Notes: generated by a model not told the origin, from the sequence alone. A stretch of 31,543 bases of DNA from a bacterium (GCA_919901855.1 CAKKQC010000054.1:1-31543); one strand, 5' to 3'. Shown: positions 14,522-21,899, counted from the stretch's first letter. Numbers and translations are program-made.

Positions 14522-15319
14522 ATGCGTGACCGATACACGTTCGGTGACAACGACCGGGCGAGCGAGCGACTGCGCAAGCTCGCGGAGCTGTACGAGCCCG
14601 AGACGCGCGACTTGATCGTGCGCCGCCGGGGGCTGAGGCCCAGGGTCGCCGTGGACCTGGGCTGTGGGCCGGGGTGGAGCACGAGGCTCCTCGCGGACGC
14701 GTCGAAGGCGGCCAGGGCGGTGGGGCTGGACTCGTCAGACCGTTATCTCGCGCTCGCGCGCAGCCTCCAGAAGGGCGATCTCGAGTTCGTGCGGCACGAC
14801 GTGACCCGGACGCCCTTTCCGGTGGAGGCGCCGGATCTTCTCCTGTGCCGGTTCCTGCTCACGCACCTGCATAGGCCGGAGCGGGCGCTGGCGGCTTGGG
14901 GGCGGGTGGCGGCCCCGGGAGCGTACCTCCTGATCCACGAGACCGAGGGGCTCGAATCCGGCCACCCGGCGATGCGCGAGTACTACCGGCTCCTCGGGCG
15001 GTTACAGGTGCGGTACGGACAGAAGCTCCACGTTGGGGCCAAGCTCACGGGCCTTTTCACGGGGACCACGTGGACGGTCATCGAGACCCGGGCCCTGGAA
15101 CTCCTGAAGCCCGCGGCCGCGATGGCGGAGCTGCATCTGGCGAACCTGCGGACCTGGAGGAACGACCCCTACGTGCGCCGGGCCTTCGATCGGGCCGGAC
15201 TGAACCGGCTCGAGGCCGCGCTCGTCCGGATTGCCTCAGGGAAGGAGGACGCGGGCCTGGTCCGCAACACGGCCCGCCAGGTCGTGGTGATGAAGCGAGA
15301 GAACCGGGATGAGGCGTGA
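14522..15319 (+). CDS. Class I SAM-dependent methyltransferase (MT3), behind the Trp attenuator
   Basis: 265 residues. Motif I AVDLGCGPGWS (43-53), acidic strand-2 end VGLDSS (about 72-77), and a motif near DLLLCRFLLTHLHRPERAL (about 107-125). Otherwise a general methyltransferase-11/25 protein of unknown substrate. The ATG at 14522 has GGAGG 6 bases upstream. That GGAGG lies inside a tiny out-of-frame ORF (14509-14529, MEGFDA) that has its own AGGAG site and overlaps the start. The ORF may couple or compete with initiation. The 14325-14485 leader makes its expression depend on attenuation. Confidence 0.82.
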   Translation: MRDRYTFGDNDRASERLRKLAELYEPETRDLIVRRRGLRPRVAVDLGCGPGWSTRLLADASKAARAVGLDSSDRYLALARSLQKGDLEFVRHDVTRTPFPVEAPDLLLCRFLLTHLHRPERALAAWGRVAAPGAYLLIHETEGLESGHPAMREYYRLLGRLQVRYGQKLHVGAKLTGLFTGTTWTVIETRALELLKPAAAMAELHLANLRTWRNDPYVRRAFDRAGLNRLEAALVRIASGKEDAGLVRNTARQVVVMKRENRDEA

Positions 15320-15358
15320 GATGCTCCGGATTCCAGGAATTCCGATCGCCGCTACGCG

Positions 15359-15733
15359 TCAGTGATGGCGGATGAAGCGTACTCCCGGCAGACCCTTGAA
15401 GTCGGCATCCTGAGTCCAGAGGGTGGCGTCGTGCGTCCTGGCGGTCGCCAGGATCACGCTGTCGGCCAGCGGCAGTTTGTGCCTGAGGCCAAGGTCGGAC
15501 GCGGCGAGGGCCAGGTCAAAATCCAGGTCGACCACGCGACCCAGTTGCATGGCGGAGAGCACCTGGAGGGCCGTGGCTTCGCCCCGTTGGGATTTCAGCC
15601 GCTTGAAGACCTCGAGCACGCAGATGGTCGGCACGAGCAGGTTCGCGGTGTCCTCGATCGGCGCGGCAAACAGGGCGGCGTTCGGCCCTTCGGCGGCGTA
15701 TTCCAGCCAGCCGGAGGAGTCGACCAGGTTCAT
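15359..15733 (-). CDS. vapC: VapC PIN-domain RNase toxin
   Basis: 124 residues. All four acidic PIN residues are present: Asp5 (LVDSSGW), Glu41 (VLEVFKRL), Asp91 (LADSVILATAR) and Asp109/111 (LWTQDADF). VapC toxins cut tRNA or rRNA. Its ATG overlaps the VapB stop by 4 bases. It is convergent with MT3, whose stop is only 40 bases away. Confidence 0.9.
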   Translation of the reverse strand: MNLVDSSGWLEYAAEGPNAALFAAPIEDTANLLVPTICVLEVFKRLKSQRGEATALQVLSAMQLGRVVDLDFDLALAASDLGLRHKLPLADSVILATARTHDATLWTQDADFKGLPGVRFIRHH

Positions 15734-15936
15734 GCCCGGTCCTTGTCCCGGTGTACCCTCGTCGAGATGCCCTTGGCGATGCCGCGGATTTCGCGCACGT
15801 GCTTGACGCGCATGAACTCGATGCGGTCGGCGTACTGGAACACCTGGACCTTCTCGCCGGCGCGGATGTCCATGCTACGGCGGACGGCTTTCGGGATCAC
15901 AATCTGGAACTTGGGGGAGACGGTCACGGTCGCCAT
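15730..15936 (-). CDS. vapB: VapB antitoxin, AbrB/SpoVT type
   Basis: 68 residues from the ATG at 15936, which has GGAGG 7 bases upstream; an in-frame ATG at 15948 is less likely. ATVTVSPKFQIVIPKAVRRS (2-21) is the swapped-hairpin AbrB DNA-binding domain. The basic C-terminal tail should bind VapC. Autoregulation of the pair is expected from the family. Confidence 0.88.
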   Translation of the reverse strand: MATVTVSPKFQIVIPKAVRRSMDIRAGEKVQVFQYADRIEFMRVKHVREIRGIAKGISTRVHRDKDRA

Positions 15937-15966
15937 GGGTGCCTCCATCGATCGACTTCTCGTATG

Positions 15967-15995
15967 ACGATATCAGGCGGTCCGCAGGGGGGCAA
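15967..15995 (-). promoter_or_regulatory. Promoter of vapBC
   Basis: On the minus strand TTGCCC (15990-15995), 17 bases, TATCGT (15967-15972). It leaves a leader of about 25 bases with a ribosome site, unlike the leaderless genes nearby. Confidence 0.5.
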
Positions 15996-16025
15996 GCTGA
16001 TCCGATCCGGAGCCGCGTCGGCAGG

Positions 16026-16055
16026 TTGACTGCATTGCGAGGGACGGCGTAGGAT
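16026..16055 (+). promoter_or_regulatory. Promoter of the structured leader of the FliG-like gene
   Basis: TTGACT (16026-16031), 18 bases, TAGGAT (16050-16055). The expected start of transcription is about 5 bases before the leader ORF ATG at 16067. Confidence 0.55.
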
Positions 16056-16066
16056 CGGGGTAGGCG

Positions 16067-16150
16067 ATGGAAGGTCGCCGCCTCGAGCCCGCGGAAAGGA
16101 CCGAGTCCACCTTCCGAGAAGTACAACCGAGGAACCTCCTTTCCGCCTGA
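16067..16150 (+). ncRNA. Structured 5' leader with a 27-codon ORF
   Basis: A 27-codon frame (starts MEGRRLEPAERTES, ends RNLLSA) fills the leader. The RNA can form nested stems: AGCCC (16086-16090) with GGGCT (16157-16161), and GCGGAAAGGA (16091-16100) with a perfect complement (16137-16146). An inner GGAC-cga-GTCC hairpin may also form. This looks like a cis-regulatory RNA or leader-peptide control region, and I match it to no known riboswitch. No T-run follows, so control would be at translation. The ORF may be fortuitous. Confidence 0.4.
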
Positions 16151-16190
16151 ACGAGCGGGCTACAGGCGCAACATGGAATGGAGGAACGTC

Positions 16191-17111
16191 ATGTCCAAGC
16201 CACTGCCGCTCCGCCCGAACCTCGATCAGCTCAAGAACCAAGCCAAGGATATCCTCAAGGCCCACGAACGCCAGGATGCGGGAGTATGCGGCCGGTTGAA
16301 GGCCCTCAACCGGTTCGCGAAGTCGTCCGACGCCGACATCCTCGCCGGCGCGATCAACCTTTCGGAAGCCCAATTCGTGCTGGCGCTTGAGTACGGATTC
16401 AAGACCTGGGGGGAGATGAAGACGCACATCGAATCCGCCGGGGCAAGTCCTCCGTTCGCGAAGTTGGAGGATCTCGAGGGGCTCGGAAACCGGTCGATCG
16501 AGGTGCTCATGCGCGACATCGACACCCGGGACCTCGCGGTCGCGATGCTGAACATTCCCCCCGGCCTCTACGAAAAGCTCTGGAAGAACCTGTCCCAGGA
16601 GGCCCGGGCCGTGATCAAGGAGGAATGGGGCGCGATCGGGACGGCGGACCCCGCGGCCGTCGAGGCGGCCCACCGGAAGATTCTCGAGATCGCGAACAAA
16701 CTGGCCGACGAACTCAAGCCCGATGCCAAGGAGGATAGCCACATGCCCACGAATGAATGGGAAACCGCGCTCATCAAGGAGATCGAGAAGAAGCCGGTGG
16801 AGTTCCGGACCGCCGCGGAGCTGGTGCCCATCTTCTTCGAGTTGTCGCGGGTGGCGCGCCGGGAGGGGCTGGTGGCGATGGAGGACTTCGTGACCAACCA
16901 TGTCGGCGACGACCTCCTCAAGCTCGGGCTGCGCGAGGTGATCGGGGGAACCGACATGAGCGTGGTCATGGGGGTGCTGGAGGCCCGGAAGGCGACCCTG
17001 ATCCAGAGCTACGAGCGGAGGCTCAGCATGATCGTGGCCGCGGTCGAGGGTATCGGCAGTGGGCTTAACCCGCGGCTGATGGAGGAGAAGTGCCGGGCGT
17101 TCCTGACATGA
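16191..17111 (+). CDS. FliG/MotA-like soluble protein
   Basis: 306 residues. The first 85 residues resemble ankyrin-associated leaders (LKNQAKDILKAHE, FVLALEYGFKTWGEMKTHIE). About 100-185 (DLAVAMLNIPPGLYEKLWKN, LSQEARAVIKEEWGAIG) resemble the FliG C-terminal domain. About 190-300 (AAELVPIFFELSRVARREGL, GLREVIGGTDMSVVMGVLEA) resemble the cytoplasmic part of MotA-type stators, without any transmembrane helices. No flagellar genes are nearby. The ATG at 16191 has GGAGG 6 bases upstream. It may be a motor-protein relative recruited to another scaffold or signalling role. Confidence 0.6.
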   Translation: MSKPLPLRPNLDQLKNQAKDILKAHERQDAGVCGRLKALNRFAKSSDADILAGAINLSEAQFVLALEYGFKTWGEMKTHIESAGASPPFAKLEDLEGLGNRSIEVLMRDIDTRDLAVAMLNIPPGLYEKLWKNLSQEARAVIKEEWGAIGTADPAAVEAAHRKILEIANKLADELKPDAKEDSHMPTNEWETALIKEIEKKPVEFRTAAELVPIFFELSRVARREGLVAMEDFVTNHVGDDLLKLGLREVIGGTDMSVVMGVLEARKATLIQSYERRLSMIVAAVEGIGSGLNPRLMEEKCRAFLT

Positions 17112-17178
17112 GGTAGCCGGGAACCGGTACTTCAAGGAGGGGATTTCGCGCGGGTGGCGGAGGGGCGGCACCAATGAA

Positions 17179-17206
17179 CACCCCCGGCTCTGCAGAGCCG
17201 GGGGTG
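17179..17206. terminator. Bidirectional terminator hairpin between convergent genes
   Basis: CACCCCCGGCTC and GAGCCGGGGGTG form a perfect 12-bp stem with loop TGCA between the FliG-like gene (plus) and the ArsM-like gene (minus). Neither side has a long T-run; TTCATT follows on the minus strand. Confidence 0.65.
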
Positions 17207-17234
17207 CCAGGGAACCGAGCTTGGGGATGCGCCG

Positions 17235-18044
17235 CTACTTCCAGGCAATGACGCTGACACTCCTGATGTTCTCCAGGCCGGCCCGGACGGTCTCGGGCGA
17301 GAGATGGTACTTCTGCATGGCCTCCTGGACGGACGGATGGGTCAACTCGAGGGAGGCGCTCAACGGCACGTTCTTCAGCACGCTGACCTTCCGGAATCCG
17401 GCGTCCCGGATGAGCTGGAGGTAGTCGGAATACATGCTGGCCCGCGACCCGCACTCCATGTACTCCGCCACGATGGGAGCGAATTCGGGCGGGAACGGCT
17501 TGTCGACCACGAGGTCCGAGACCATCAACCGGCCCCCGGGCTTCAGGACCCGGTGCGCCTCCCGGAAGGTCCGGGCCTTCTCGGGGGAGAGGTTGATGAC
17601 GCAGTTGGAGATCATGGCGTCGGCCGTCGAGTCCTCGAGGGGCAGGCTCTCGATCAACGCCAGCCGGAACTCGACGTTCGTGTACCCCCCCTTGGCGGCG
17701 TTGGCCCTGGCCAGCGTGATCATGTCCCCGGTCATGTCGAATCCGTAGACCCGGCCGGTGGGGCCGACCTTGCGGGACGCGATGAAGACGTCCATCCCGC
17801 CTCCGGACCCCAGGTCGACGACCACTTCGCCGGGCTTCAGCGTGTCGATGGCGGTGGGGTTGCCGCACCCCAGCCCCAGGTTCGCCCCGTCGGGCACGGC
17901 TGCGAGCTGTTCCCGGTCGTAGCCGGCGGCCTGCGCGGTCTGGACCGCGGTGCCCGCGTCGGCGCCCTCCCGGGCCGTCCTGGCGTACCGGTCGCGGACC
18001 CTGGCCCTGATCTCTTCGGTCGCGTTCTCCTCGATCGTGTTCAT
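17235..18044 (-). CDS. arsM: ArsM-like arsenite methyltransferase
   Basis: 269 residues. [12 protein letters not shown] (54-65), motif [13 protein letters not shown] (74-85), GFDMTGDMI (101-109) and [12 protein letters not shown] (145-156) are the conserved blocks of ArsM. ArsM methylates As(III) using SAM. Three Cys are in place: Cys60 (GLGCGNP), Cys148 (SNCVINL) and Cys198 (MECGS). The additional N-terminal Cys of some ArsM proteins is missing. GGAGGAAG lies 5 bases before the ATG. It is divergent from a TetR regulator with an operator over its promoter, whereas arsM is usually controlled by ArsR. The true substrate could therefore be another metalloid or thiol-bound compound. Confidence 0.8.
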   Translation of the reverse strand: MNTIEENATEEIRARVRDRYARTAREGADAGTAVQTAQAAGYDREQLAAVPDGANLGLGCGNPTAIDTLKPGEVVVDLGSGGGMDVFIASRKVGPTGRVYGFDMTGDMITLARANAAKGGYTNVEFRLALIESLPLEDSTADAMISNCVINLSPEKARTFREAHRVLKPGGRLMVSDLVVDKPFPPEFAPIVAEYMECGSRASMYSDYLQLIRDAGFRKVSVLKNVPLSASLELTHPSVQEAMQKYHLSPETVRAGLENIRSVSVIAWK

Positions 18045-18098
18045 GTGCTTCCTCCGGCCGGGGTGGTTGGTTTGGTTGCTGGACCCCGGCCCTTATGG

Positions 18099-18124
18099 CA
18101 TACAGTGTAAGCTTACGCTGTATG
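18099..18124. promoter_or_regulatory. 26-bp palindromic operator, probably for the TetR regulator
   Basis: CATACAGTGTAAG followed by CTTACGCTGTATG: a 26-bp inverted repeat with one mismatched pair. Length and position between the divergent genes fit a TetR-type dimer or double-dimer site. It spans most of the spacer and the -10 box of the arsM promoter. Confidence 0.75.
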
Positions 18125-18132
18125 TCTGTCAA
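18104..18132 (-). promoter_or_regulatory. Promoter of the arsM-like gene
   Basis: Minus strand TTGACA (18127-18132), 17 bases, TACACT (18104-18109): the strongest consensus promoter in the window. The palindrome covers the spacer and the -10 box, so bound TetR should block it. Confidence 0.75.
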
Positions 18133-18160
18133 GGGGGCGTCCGGGGGGCCGCGTTTCCCC

Positions 18161-18188
18161 TTGATTTACTATGTAAGTCGTGTATCGT
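18161..18188 (+). promoter_or_regulatory. Promoter of the tetR-type gene
   Basis: TTGATT (18161-18166), 16 bases, TATCGT (18183-18188), ending 6 bases before the ATG at 18195. The message would be leaderless. A small TTAC-tat-GTAA dyad lies in the spacer. Confidence 0.6.
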
Positions 18189-18194
18189 AGGGCC

Positions 18195-18809
18195 ATGGCG
18201 AGTCGGGGCAGGAAGCCGGCGGGACGGGGCGCGTTGACCAGGGAGAAGGTCCTGGAGGCCGCCCTGCGCATCGTGGACCGGGAGGGTCTCGAGGAGCTGA
18301 CCATGCGCCGGTTGGGCAAGGAACTCGGTGTGGAGGCGATGTCCCTTTACAACCACGTGAGCGACAAGTCCGCGCTGCTCAGCGGCGTGCTGGAGCTGGC
18401 CGCTTCCCGGTTTCAGGCTCCGGACGTTCCGGGCCGGGACTGGAGGAAATGGGTCCGGCAGTGGATGAAGAACGTCCGGAAGCTCTTCCGGGCGCACCCG
18501 AACCTGTTCGGCGTCATCCTGACCGACGTCGCGCTCGGGCCGAAGGTGCTGGGGATGATCGACTCGCTCTTCGGGCGGATGAAGGAAGCCGGGCTGGACG
18601 ACAAGACCCAGATGCGCGTCTGGCAGGTCCTGCGCGCCTACCTGTACGGAACGCTGGCGCGGGAGCAGATCAAGCCGGCTGAGATGTCTCCCACCGCTTT
18701 CATGGCCTGTTGCGCGAATCTCGCGCGCCTTATGCCCTCCCTGGCCTGCTGCGATCCCGACGCCCAGTTCGAGGACGGGCTGGACGTAATCCTCTCCGGC
18801 CTCGACTGA
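18195..18809 (+). CDS. TetR-family transcriptional repressor
   Basis: 204 residues from the ATG at 18195; a GTG at 18180 is in frame but overlaps the -10 box. VLEAALRIVDREGLEELTMR with LGKELGVEAMSLYNHVSDKS (about 18-60) is the TetR helix-turn-helix. The C-terminal helical domain (about 75-204) fits the TetR_C_1 class of ligand-binding domains and contains a Cys-Cys pair (ACCAN) and another Cys pair (LACCDPD). The Cys pairs could sense a metalloid or thiol-reactive ligand, which would suit control of the divergent arsM-like gene. That is inference. Confidence 0.85.
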   Translation: MASRGRKPAGRGALTREKVLEAALRIVDREGLEELTMRRLGKELGVEAMSLYNHVSDKSALLSGVLELAASRFQAPDVPGRDWRKWVRQWMKNVRKLFRAHPNLFGVILTDVALGPKVLGMIDSLFGRMKEAGLDDKTQMRVWQVLRAYLYGTLAREQIKPAEMSPTAFMACCANLARLMPSLACCDPDAQFEDGLDVILSGLD

Positions 18810-18832
18810 GCTGCGCCGGCGCGGCGGAGGCG

Positions 18833-19591
18833 CTACGCCTTGCGCGCCTCGATGAGGTAGAGGGCGGCGAAGAAGGAGAGGGGCTGACCGGAGTCGAGCC
18901 GGGCCTGGAGTGCCAGCAGGGCCTCCAGGTGGTCCTTGACGGAGAACCCGGGGACCATCCACGGCACCGCCTTGAGGTGGTACACGATCGCGCCGATGTC
19001 GGTGTAGACGAGCCGGCCTTCCCATTCCTTGACGTCCACGACCTTGAGGCCTGCGGCCACGAGGTCGGGCACGTACTTCTTCGGCGTGGCCCACGGCCAC
19101 TGGGGCTTGGCGCCGAAGACGGCCAGCAGGTCGTGGCCCCACATCCCGTGCACCTGCCGGGTCAGGAACGTGCAGCCGGGAGCCAGAACGCGGGCGATCT
19201 CGGGGGCGTTGATGGCGGAATGGCGGTTGAGCACGAGATCGAATTCGCCGTCGGCGAACGGCCAGGAGGAGGGAGGGGATTCGCTGACGTTGACGACCCG
19301 CACCCCGAGTGGCGCCAGCCGCTCCGTCGCGAGCTTGAAGTTGGGCGGATATTCCTCGGTCGCCGCGACCTTGGCGGGCCACGCGTCGCGCATTTCGAGC
19401 AGGCGCTCACCGCCACCCGTGCCGATGTCGACTAAGGAGGACGCTCCACGCATCCGGTCGGCGGCGAGGTCCCGGTACGACCAGGGCGGCTCGTCCTCGA
19501 GCATCCGCCCCTTGAGATGGGAGAAGTCCCAGCCAGCGAAGGGCTCCCGCTCCTCCTGAGCCCATATTTCTTCCCGCGCCTTGCGGCTCAT
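18833..19591 (-). CDS. Class I SAM-dependent methyltransferase (MT5)
   Basis: 252 residues. Motif I SLVDIGTGGGERLL (52-65) lies in a Thr-Gly-Gly-Gly variant. EYPPNFKLATERLAPLG (about 80-96) and LVLNRHSAINAPEIARVLAP (about 119-138) follow, ending with RQVHGMWGHDLLAVFGAKPQ. This resembles a family of stand-alone methyltransferases found near GNATs, with no known substrate. It starts 34 bases after the truncated NYN gene on the same strand, so both would be read from the attenuated promoter at 20067-20096. Confidence 0.8.
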   Translation of the reverse strand: MSRKAREEIWAQEEREPFAGWDFSHLKGRMLEDEPPWSYRDLAADRMRGASSLVDIGTGGGERLLEMRDAWPAKVAATEEYPPNFKLATERLAPLGVRVVNVSESPPSSWPFADGEFDLVLNRHSAINAPEIARVLAPGCTFLTRQVHGMWGHDLLAVFGAKPQWPWATPKKYVPDLVAAGLKVVDVKEWEGRLVYTDIGAIVYHLKAVPWMVPGFSVKDHLEALLALQARLDSGQPLSFFAALYLIEARKA

Positions 19592-19625
19592 GGTGTCCGT
19601 GACAGGAGCAGACGTGCCTTGGTGA

Positions 19626-19997
19626 TCAGATGCCCTTCTCGATGCCGACCATCGCGCTGGTCAGGGTCCCATCGGCGAGCTGGATGGGGCGTGAACGATA
19701 GCGGAGAGGGCGGGTGACGACGTGGACGCCCTGGCGAGACATCACGAGAAGTTTGTGCTGCCAGAACCGATGCCAGGTCGGGTTGTCCTTCTCCGTCGGC
19801 ACACCCGTGTAGAAGCGCACCTGTTTGAGATTCCATCCCATCCGCGCGCACAGGTGTCTTGCCAGTTTCAGGATGTCGTAGTTGGGATAAGTGTAGCCGA
19901 AGGCATCCTTGACGGCGTAGAACAGGTTCTGGCCGTCGATGAAGGCAACGGCGTCCTTCACGGATTGCGGGTCGGGTCCACGCACGGCTTCAACCAT
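19626..19997 (-). pseudogene. Truncated NYN-domain RNase
   Basis: 123 residues. VAFIDGQNLFYAVKDAFG (17-34) holds the first catalytic Asp (21) of NYN/PIN-like nucleases, followed by HLCARMGWNLKQVRFYTGVP and VHVVTRPLRY. The frame ends at VGIEKGI, exactly where the family normally continues into the segment carrying the remaining Asp residues. The 3' third is therefore lost and no activity is expected. MT5 begins 34 bases further on, so a rearrangement probably joined them. Regulation by the upstream attenuator is retained. Confidence 0.7.
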
Positions 19998-20005
19998 GAT
20001 GCCCT

Positions 20006-20051
20006 GAGAAAGACAACCCCGCCGGGGCCCTTGCGGGCAAGTCCGGCGGGG
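20006..20051 (-). terminator. Minus-strand attenuator terminator upstream of NYN-MT5
   Basis: On the minus strand CCCCGCCGG (20043-20051) pairs with CCGGCGGGG (20017-20025), a perfect 9-bp stem with an inner GCCC/GGGC hairpin. TTGTCTTTCTC follows. It lies between the only upstream minus-strand promoter and the NYN start, so it must act as an attenuator. I see no leader ORF in the short RNA before it. Confidence 0.6.
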
Positions 20052-20066
20052 AATAGACCTGGTTAC

Positions 20067-20096
20067 TTTGTACCACACGGATGAGAGGCCTGCCAA
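20067..20096 (-). promoter_or_regulatory. Promoter of the NYN-MT5 transcript
   Basis: Minus strand TTGGCA (20091-20096), 18 bases, TACAAA (20067-20072). It is divergent from the attenuated promoter of the gene at 20411; this 413-base gap holds control elements for both directions and no full gene. Confidence 0.45.
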
Positions 20097-20143
20097 TTGG
20101 CGTGGCTGATGTTGAGTTCACTCCGGAAGCCGCTGGGGACCTG

Positions 20144-20152
20144 TGGTATCGT
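20144..20152 (+). promoter_or_regulatory. Extended -10 of the second attenuator
   Basis: TGGTATCGT is an extended -10 (TGn then TATCGT). No -35 stands out. An in-frame ATG at 20157, 4 bases after the box, would lengthen the leader peptide to 34 residues if a leaderless start is used. Confidence 0.4.
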
Positions 20153-20198
20153 GAGCATGGAAGCAAGCCAGGCCGTATGGCCGCAAGGAGGATGTGAC

Positions 20199-20261
20199 AT
20201 GACTGCCCAGTCGACGGCAAACGCGGACGCATCACATCCCGGAAGGACCCTCGCCCGGTAG
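20199..20261 (+). CDS. Leader peptide of attenuator 2 (Ala-Ser-His-x-Gly type)
   Basis: MTAQSTANADASHPGRTLAR and stop, 20 residues. It has a strong AAGGAGG site 8 bases upstream within AAGGAGGATGTGACATG, preceded by a GGCC-gtat-GGCC hairpin. The sister leader at 29447 has AAGGAGGTGTGACATG, so the initiation region is conserved. The two peptides share ASH-x-G and the DNA below it (GCATCACA). No amino acid is strongly enriched, so sensing by a drug- or peptide-stalled ribosome is as likely as sensing of tRNA charging. Confidence 0.6.
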   Translation: MTAQSTANADASHPGRTLAR

Positions 20262-20287
20262 GATAGACCGCCTGCCGACAAGCGAGG

Positions 20288-20318
20288 CCCGTTCCTCCCG
20301 GAACGGGTTGTTCTTTTT
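20288..20318 (+). terminator. Attenuator 2 intrinsic terminator
   Basis: CCCGTTCC (20288-20295) and GGAACGGG (20300-20307), an 8-bp perfect stem with loop TCCC, followed by TTGTTCTTTTT. The stem is identical to the one at 29538. A weaker GCCT..AGGC hairpin just upstream overlaps its 5' edge and could act as the competing fold. Confidence 0.75.
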
Positions 20319-20410
20319 GCACAGCCGCGGAGTGATGCATTTCCACCACATTCGCTGACCCGGAAACGCCGGTTGCTGCCGGTGAACCCGGACCAAGGAG
20401 CGAATCCGCG

Positions 20411-21187
20411 ATGACGTCGACGCATGCACTGGCTCGATTGCTGGCAAACAAGCGATTTCCGCTTTCCGCGAAGTACGACCCCGAATGGGTGATGAAGTGC
20501 GAGATGGGTCCGAACGCCTTGTGGCTGACCGAGTTGCTGGCCGAACGGATACCCCTCAAGCCTGGGATGCGGGTGTTGGACATGGGATGTGGGCGGGCGA
20601 TGAGCTCCATCTTCCTGGCCAAGGAGTTCGGCGTCCAGGTGTGGGCCAACGACCTCTGGATCCCGGCGAGCGAGAACTGGCAGAGGATCAAGGAAGCCGG
20701 CGTGGAAGACCGGGTCTTCCCGATTCATGCGGAGGCGCACAGCCTGCCGTATGCGGAGGAGTTCTTCGATGCGATCGTGAGCATGGATTCCTACCAGTAC
20801 TACGGTACCGACGACCTGTACCTCACGCACTTCGTGAAGCTCGTGAAACGGGGAGGCCGGATCGGGATCGTCGTGCCCGGTCTCGCCCGGGAGTTCAGGG
20901 GGCGCGGTCCCGCGCATCTGGGGTCCTACCGGGCCTGCTTTGATTTCCACACGGCGGACTGGTGGGGCCGACACTGGGGGCGTACGGGACTCGTGAAGAT
21001 CGAGACGGCGGAGGCGGTGCCCGGGGGCGGACGGCTCTGGTGCCGGTGGGAGGAAGCGCAGTACGTCGCCGGGACGCGGAAGCGCGATGACACGGACGTG
21101 AAGGTGTTCCGTGCCGACAAGGGCCGGAACCTCGGATTCGTGCGGCTGGTGGGAAGGCGGGTCATGAGCGACCCGGTGTGGACGTGA
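20411..21187 (+). CDS. Class I SAM-dependent methyltransferase (MT6), behind attenuator 2
   Basis: 258 residues. EMGPNALWLTELL (31-43), motif I VLDMGCGRAMSSIFLAKEFG (55-74), VWANDLWIPASENWQRI, VFPIHAEAHSLPYAEEFFDA and VSMDSYQYYGTDDLYL are strongly conserved blocks of a recognisable but unassigned methyltransferase family often annotated simply as SAM-dependent. AAGGAGCG precedes the ATG. Its end overlaps the next gene by GTGA. The gene is controlled by the leader at 20199 and the terminator at 20288. Confidence 0.82.
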   Translation: MTSTHALARLLANKRFPLSAKYDPEWVMKCEMGPNALWLTELLAERIPLKPGMRVLDMGCGRAMSSIFLAKEFGVQVWANDLWIPASENWQRIKEAGVEDRVFPIHAEAHSLPYAEEFFDAIVSMDSYQYYGTDDLYLTHFVKLVKRGGRIGIVVPGLAREFRGRGPAHLGSYRACFDFHTADWWGRHWGRTGLVKIETAEAVPGGGRLWCRWEEAQYVAGTRKRDDTDVKVFRADKGRNLGFVRLVGRRVMSDPVWT

Positions 21188-21861
21188 ACACCATCCGGAA
21201 CGTGTTCCGCCGGGAGATCAAGGAGCTCCTGCCGGTCTTGCACCGGACATACCGATGTGTCGGGGTCTTCCAGAAGAACCGGACGGCGCGGAATGCGGAA
21301 CGCGTCCTGCGCGAGCTGGATGCCGTCGCGCCGTTGCTCGCCGTGTTCCAGCCGCACGTACAGGCACCCAAGCGGCCGTACTTCGACGCGCTGGCGTCGC
21401 GGTCCCTGGGCGTGTCCGACCGGATCGTGGCCCTGGACATCGCCGTCGGCGTGATGCACATCGAGTTCCGGGTGGCGCGCGCCTACGCGCACCGCGAGAG
21501 CCCGGAGCTCAAGAAGGCGCTCGCGGGAGTCCGGATGGACGGCGTGCTGGTCAGGGGCATCCCGGCGTCCCCCGGCAGGGCGATTGGGGAGGCGTTCGTG
21601 ATGACGGGCCATCCCCGGTCGCGGGCCGCGCCGGCCGGGGCGATCCTGGTGGCGGTTGCCCTGCGGCCGGAGCTCGTGCTCGAGATGCGCCGCGTCGCGG
21701 GTATCGTGACGGACACCGGCGGCGCGCTGTGTCACGCCGCCGTCGTCGCGCGGGAACTCAACCTTCCCTGCGTCACCGGGACGGGTGACGCCACTCGCCG
21801 GATCGAGACCGGCTGGTGGCTCAGCCTCGACGGCACGACGGGCGAGGTCAGGCGACTCTGA
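21184..21861 (+). CDS. Orphan PEP-utilising-enzyme swivel (phosphohistidine) domain protein
   Basis: 225 residues, GTG start overlapping MT6 by 4 bases (a GTG at 21178 is in frame too). Residues about 118-225 are the swivelling phosphohistidine domain of PEP synthase, pyruvate phosphate dikinase and enzyme I: VRGIPASPGRAIGEAF, VAGIVTDTGGALCHAAVVAR with catalytic His184, ELNLPCVTGTGDAT. The nucleotide-binding and PEP-binding domains are missing. The N-terminal 110 residues are helical and unrecognised. It may carry a phosphoryl group for a separate partner, or be a stand-alone relative of rifampicin phosphotransferase pieces. No partner kinase of this type is in the window. Confidence 0.72.
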   Translation: MNTIRNVFRREIKELLPVLHRTYRCVGVFQKNRTARNAERVLRELDAVAPLLAVFQPHVQAPKRPYFDALASRSLGVSDRIVALDIAVGVMHIEFRVARAYAHRESPELKKALAGVRMDGVLVRGIPASPGRAIGEAFVMTGHPRSRAAPAGAILVAVALRPELVLEMRRVAGIVTDTGGALCHAAVVARELNLPCVTGTGDATRRIETGWWLSLDGTTGEVRRL

Positions 21862-21899
21862 AGATGCTCAATGCACTGCCAAGAGAGGAAGGCGAAACC

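Noticed and set aside
14325-15319. Trp operon
   Set aside because: Only the leader is trp-like. The gene that follows has a SAM-binding motif I and no relation to anthranilate synthase or other trp enzymes, and the next gene is vapC on the opposite strand.
16067-16161. Fluoride or other known riboswitch (GGCGATGG at the leader start)
   Set aside because: Only the first few bases resemble the fluoride class; the conserved pseudoknot partner and the closing segment are absent, and the gene is not a fluoride transporter.
16191-17111. Genuine flagellar motor gene
   Set aside because: Similarity to FliG and MotA is partial, there is an unrelated N-terminal part, no membrane segments, and no flagellar genes in 31 kb.
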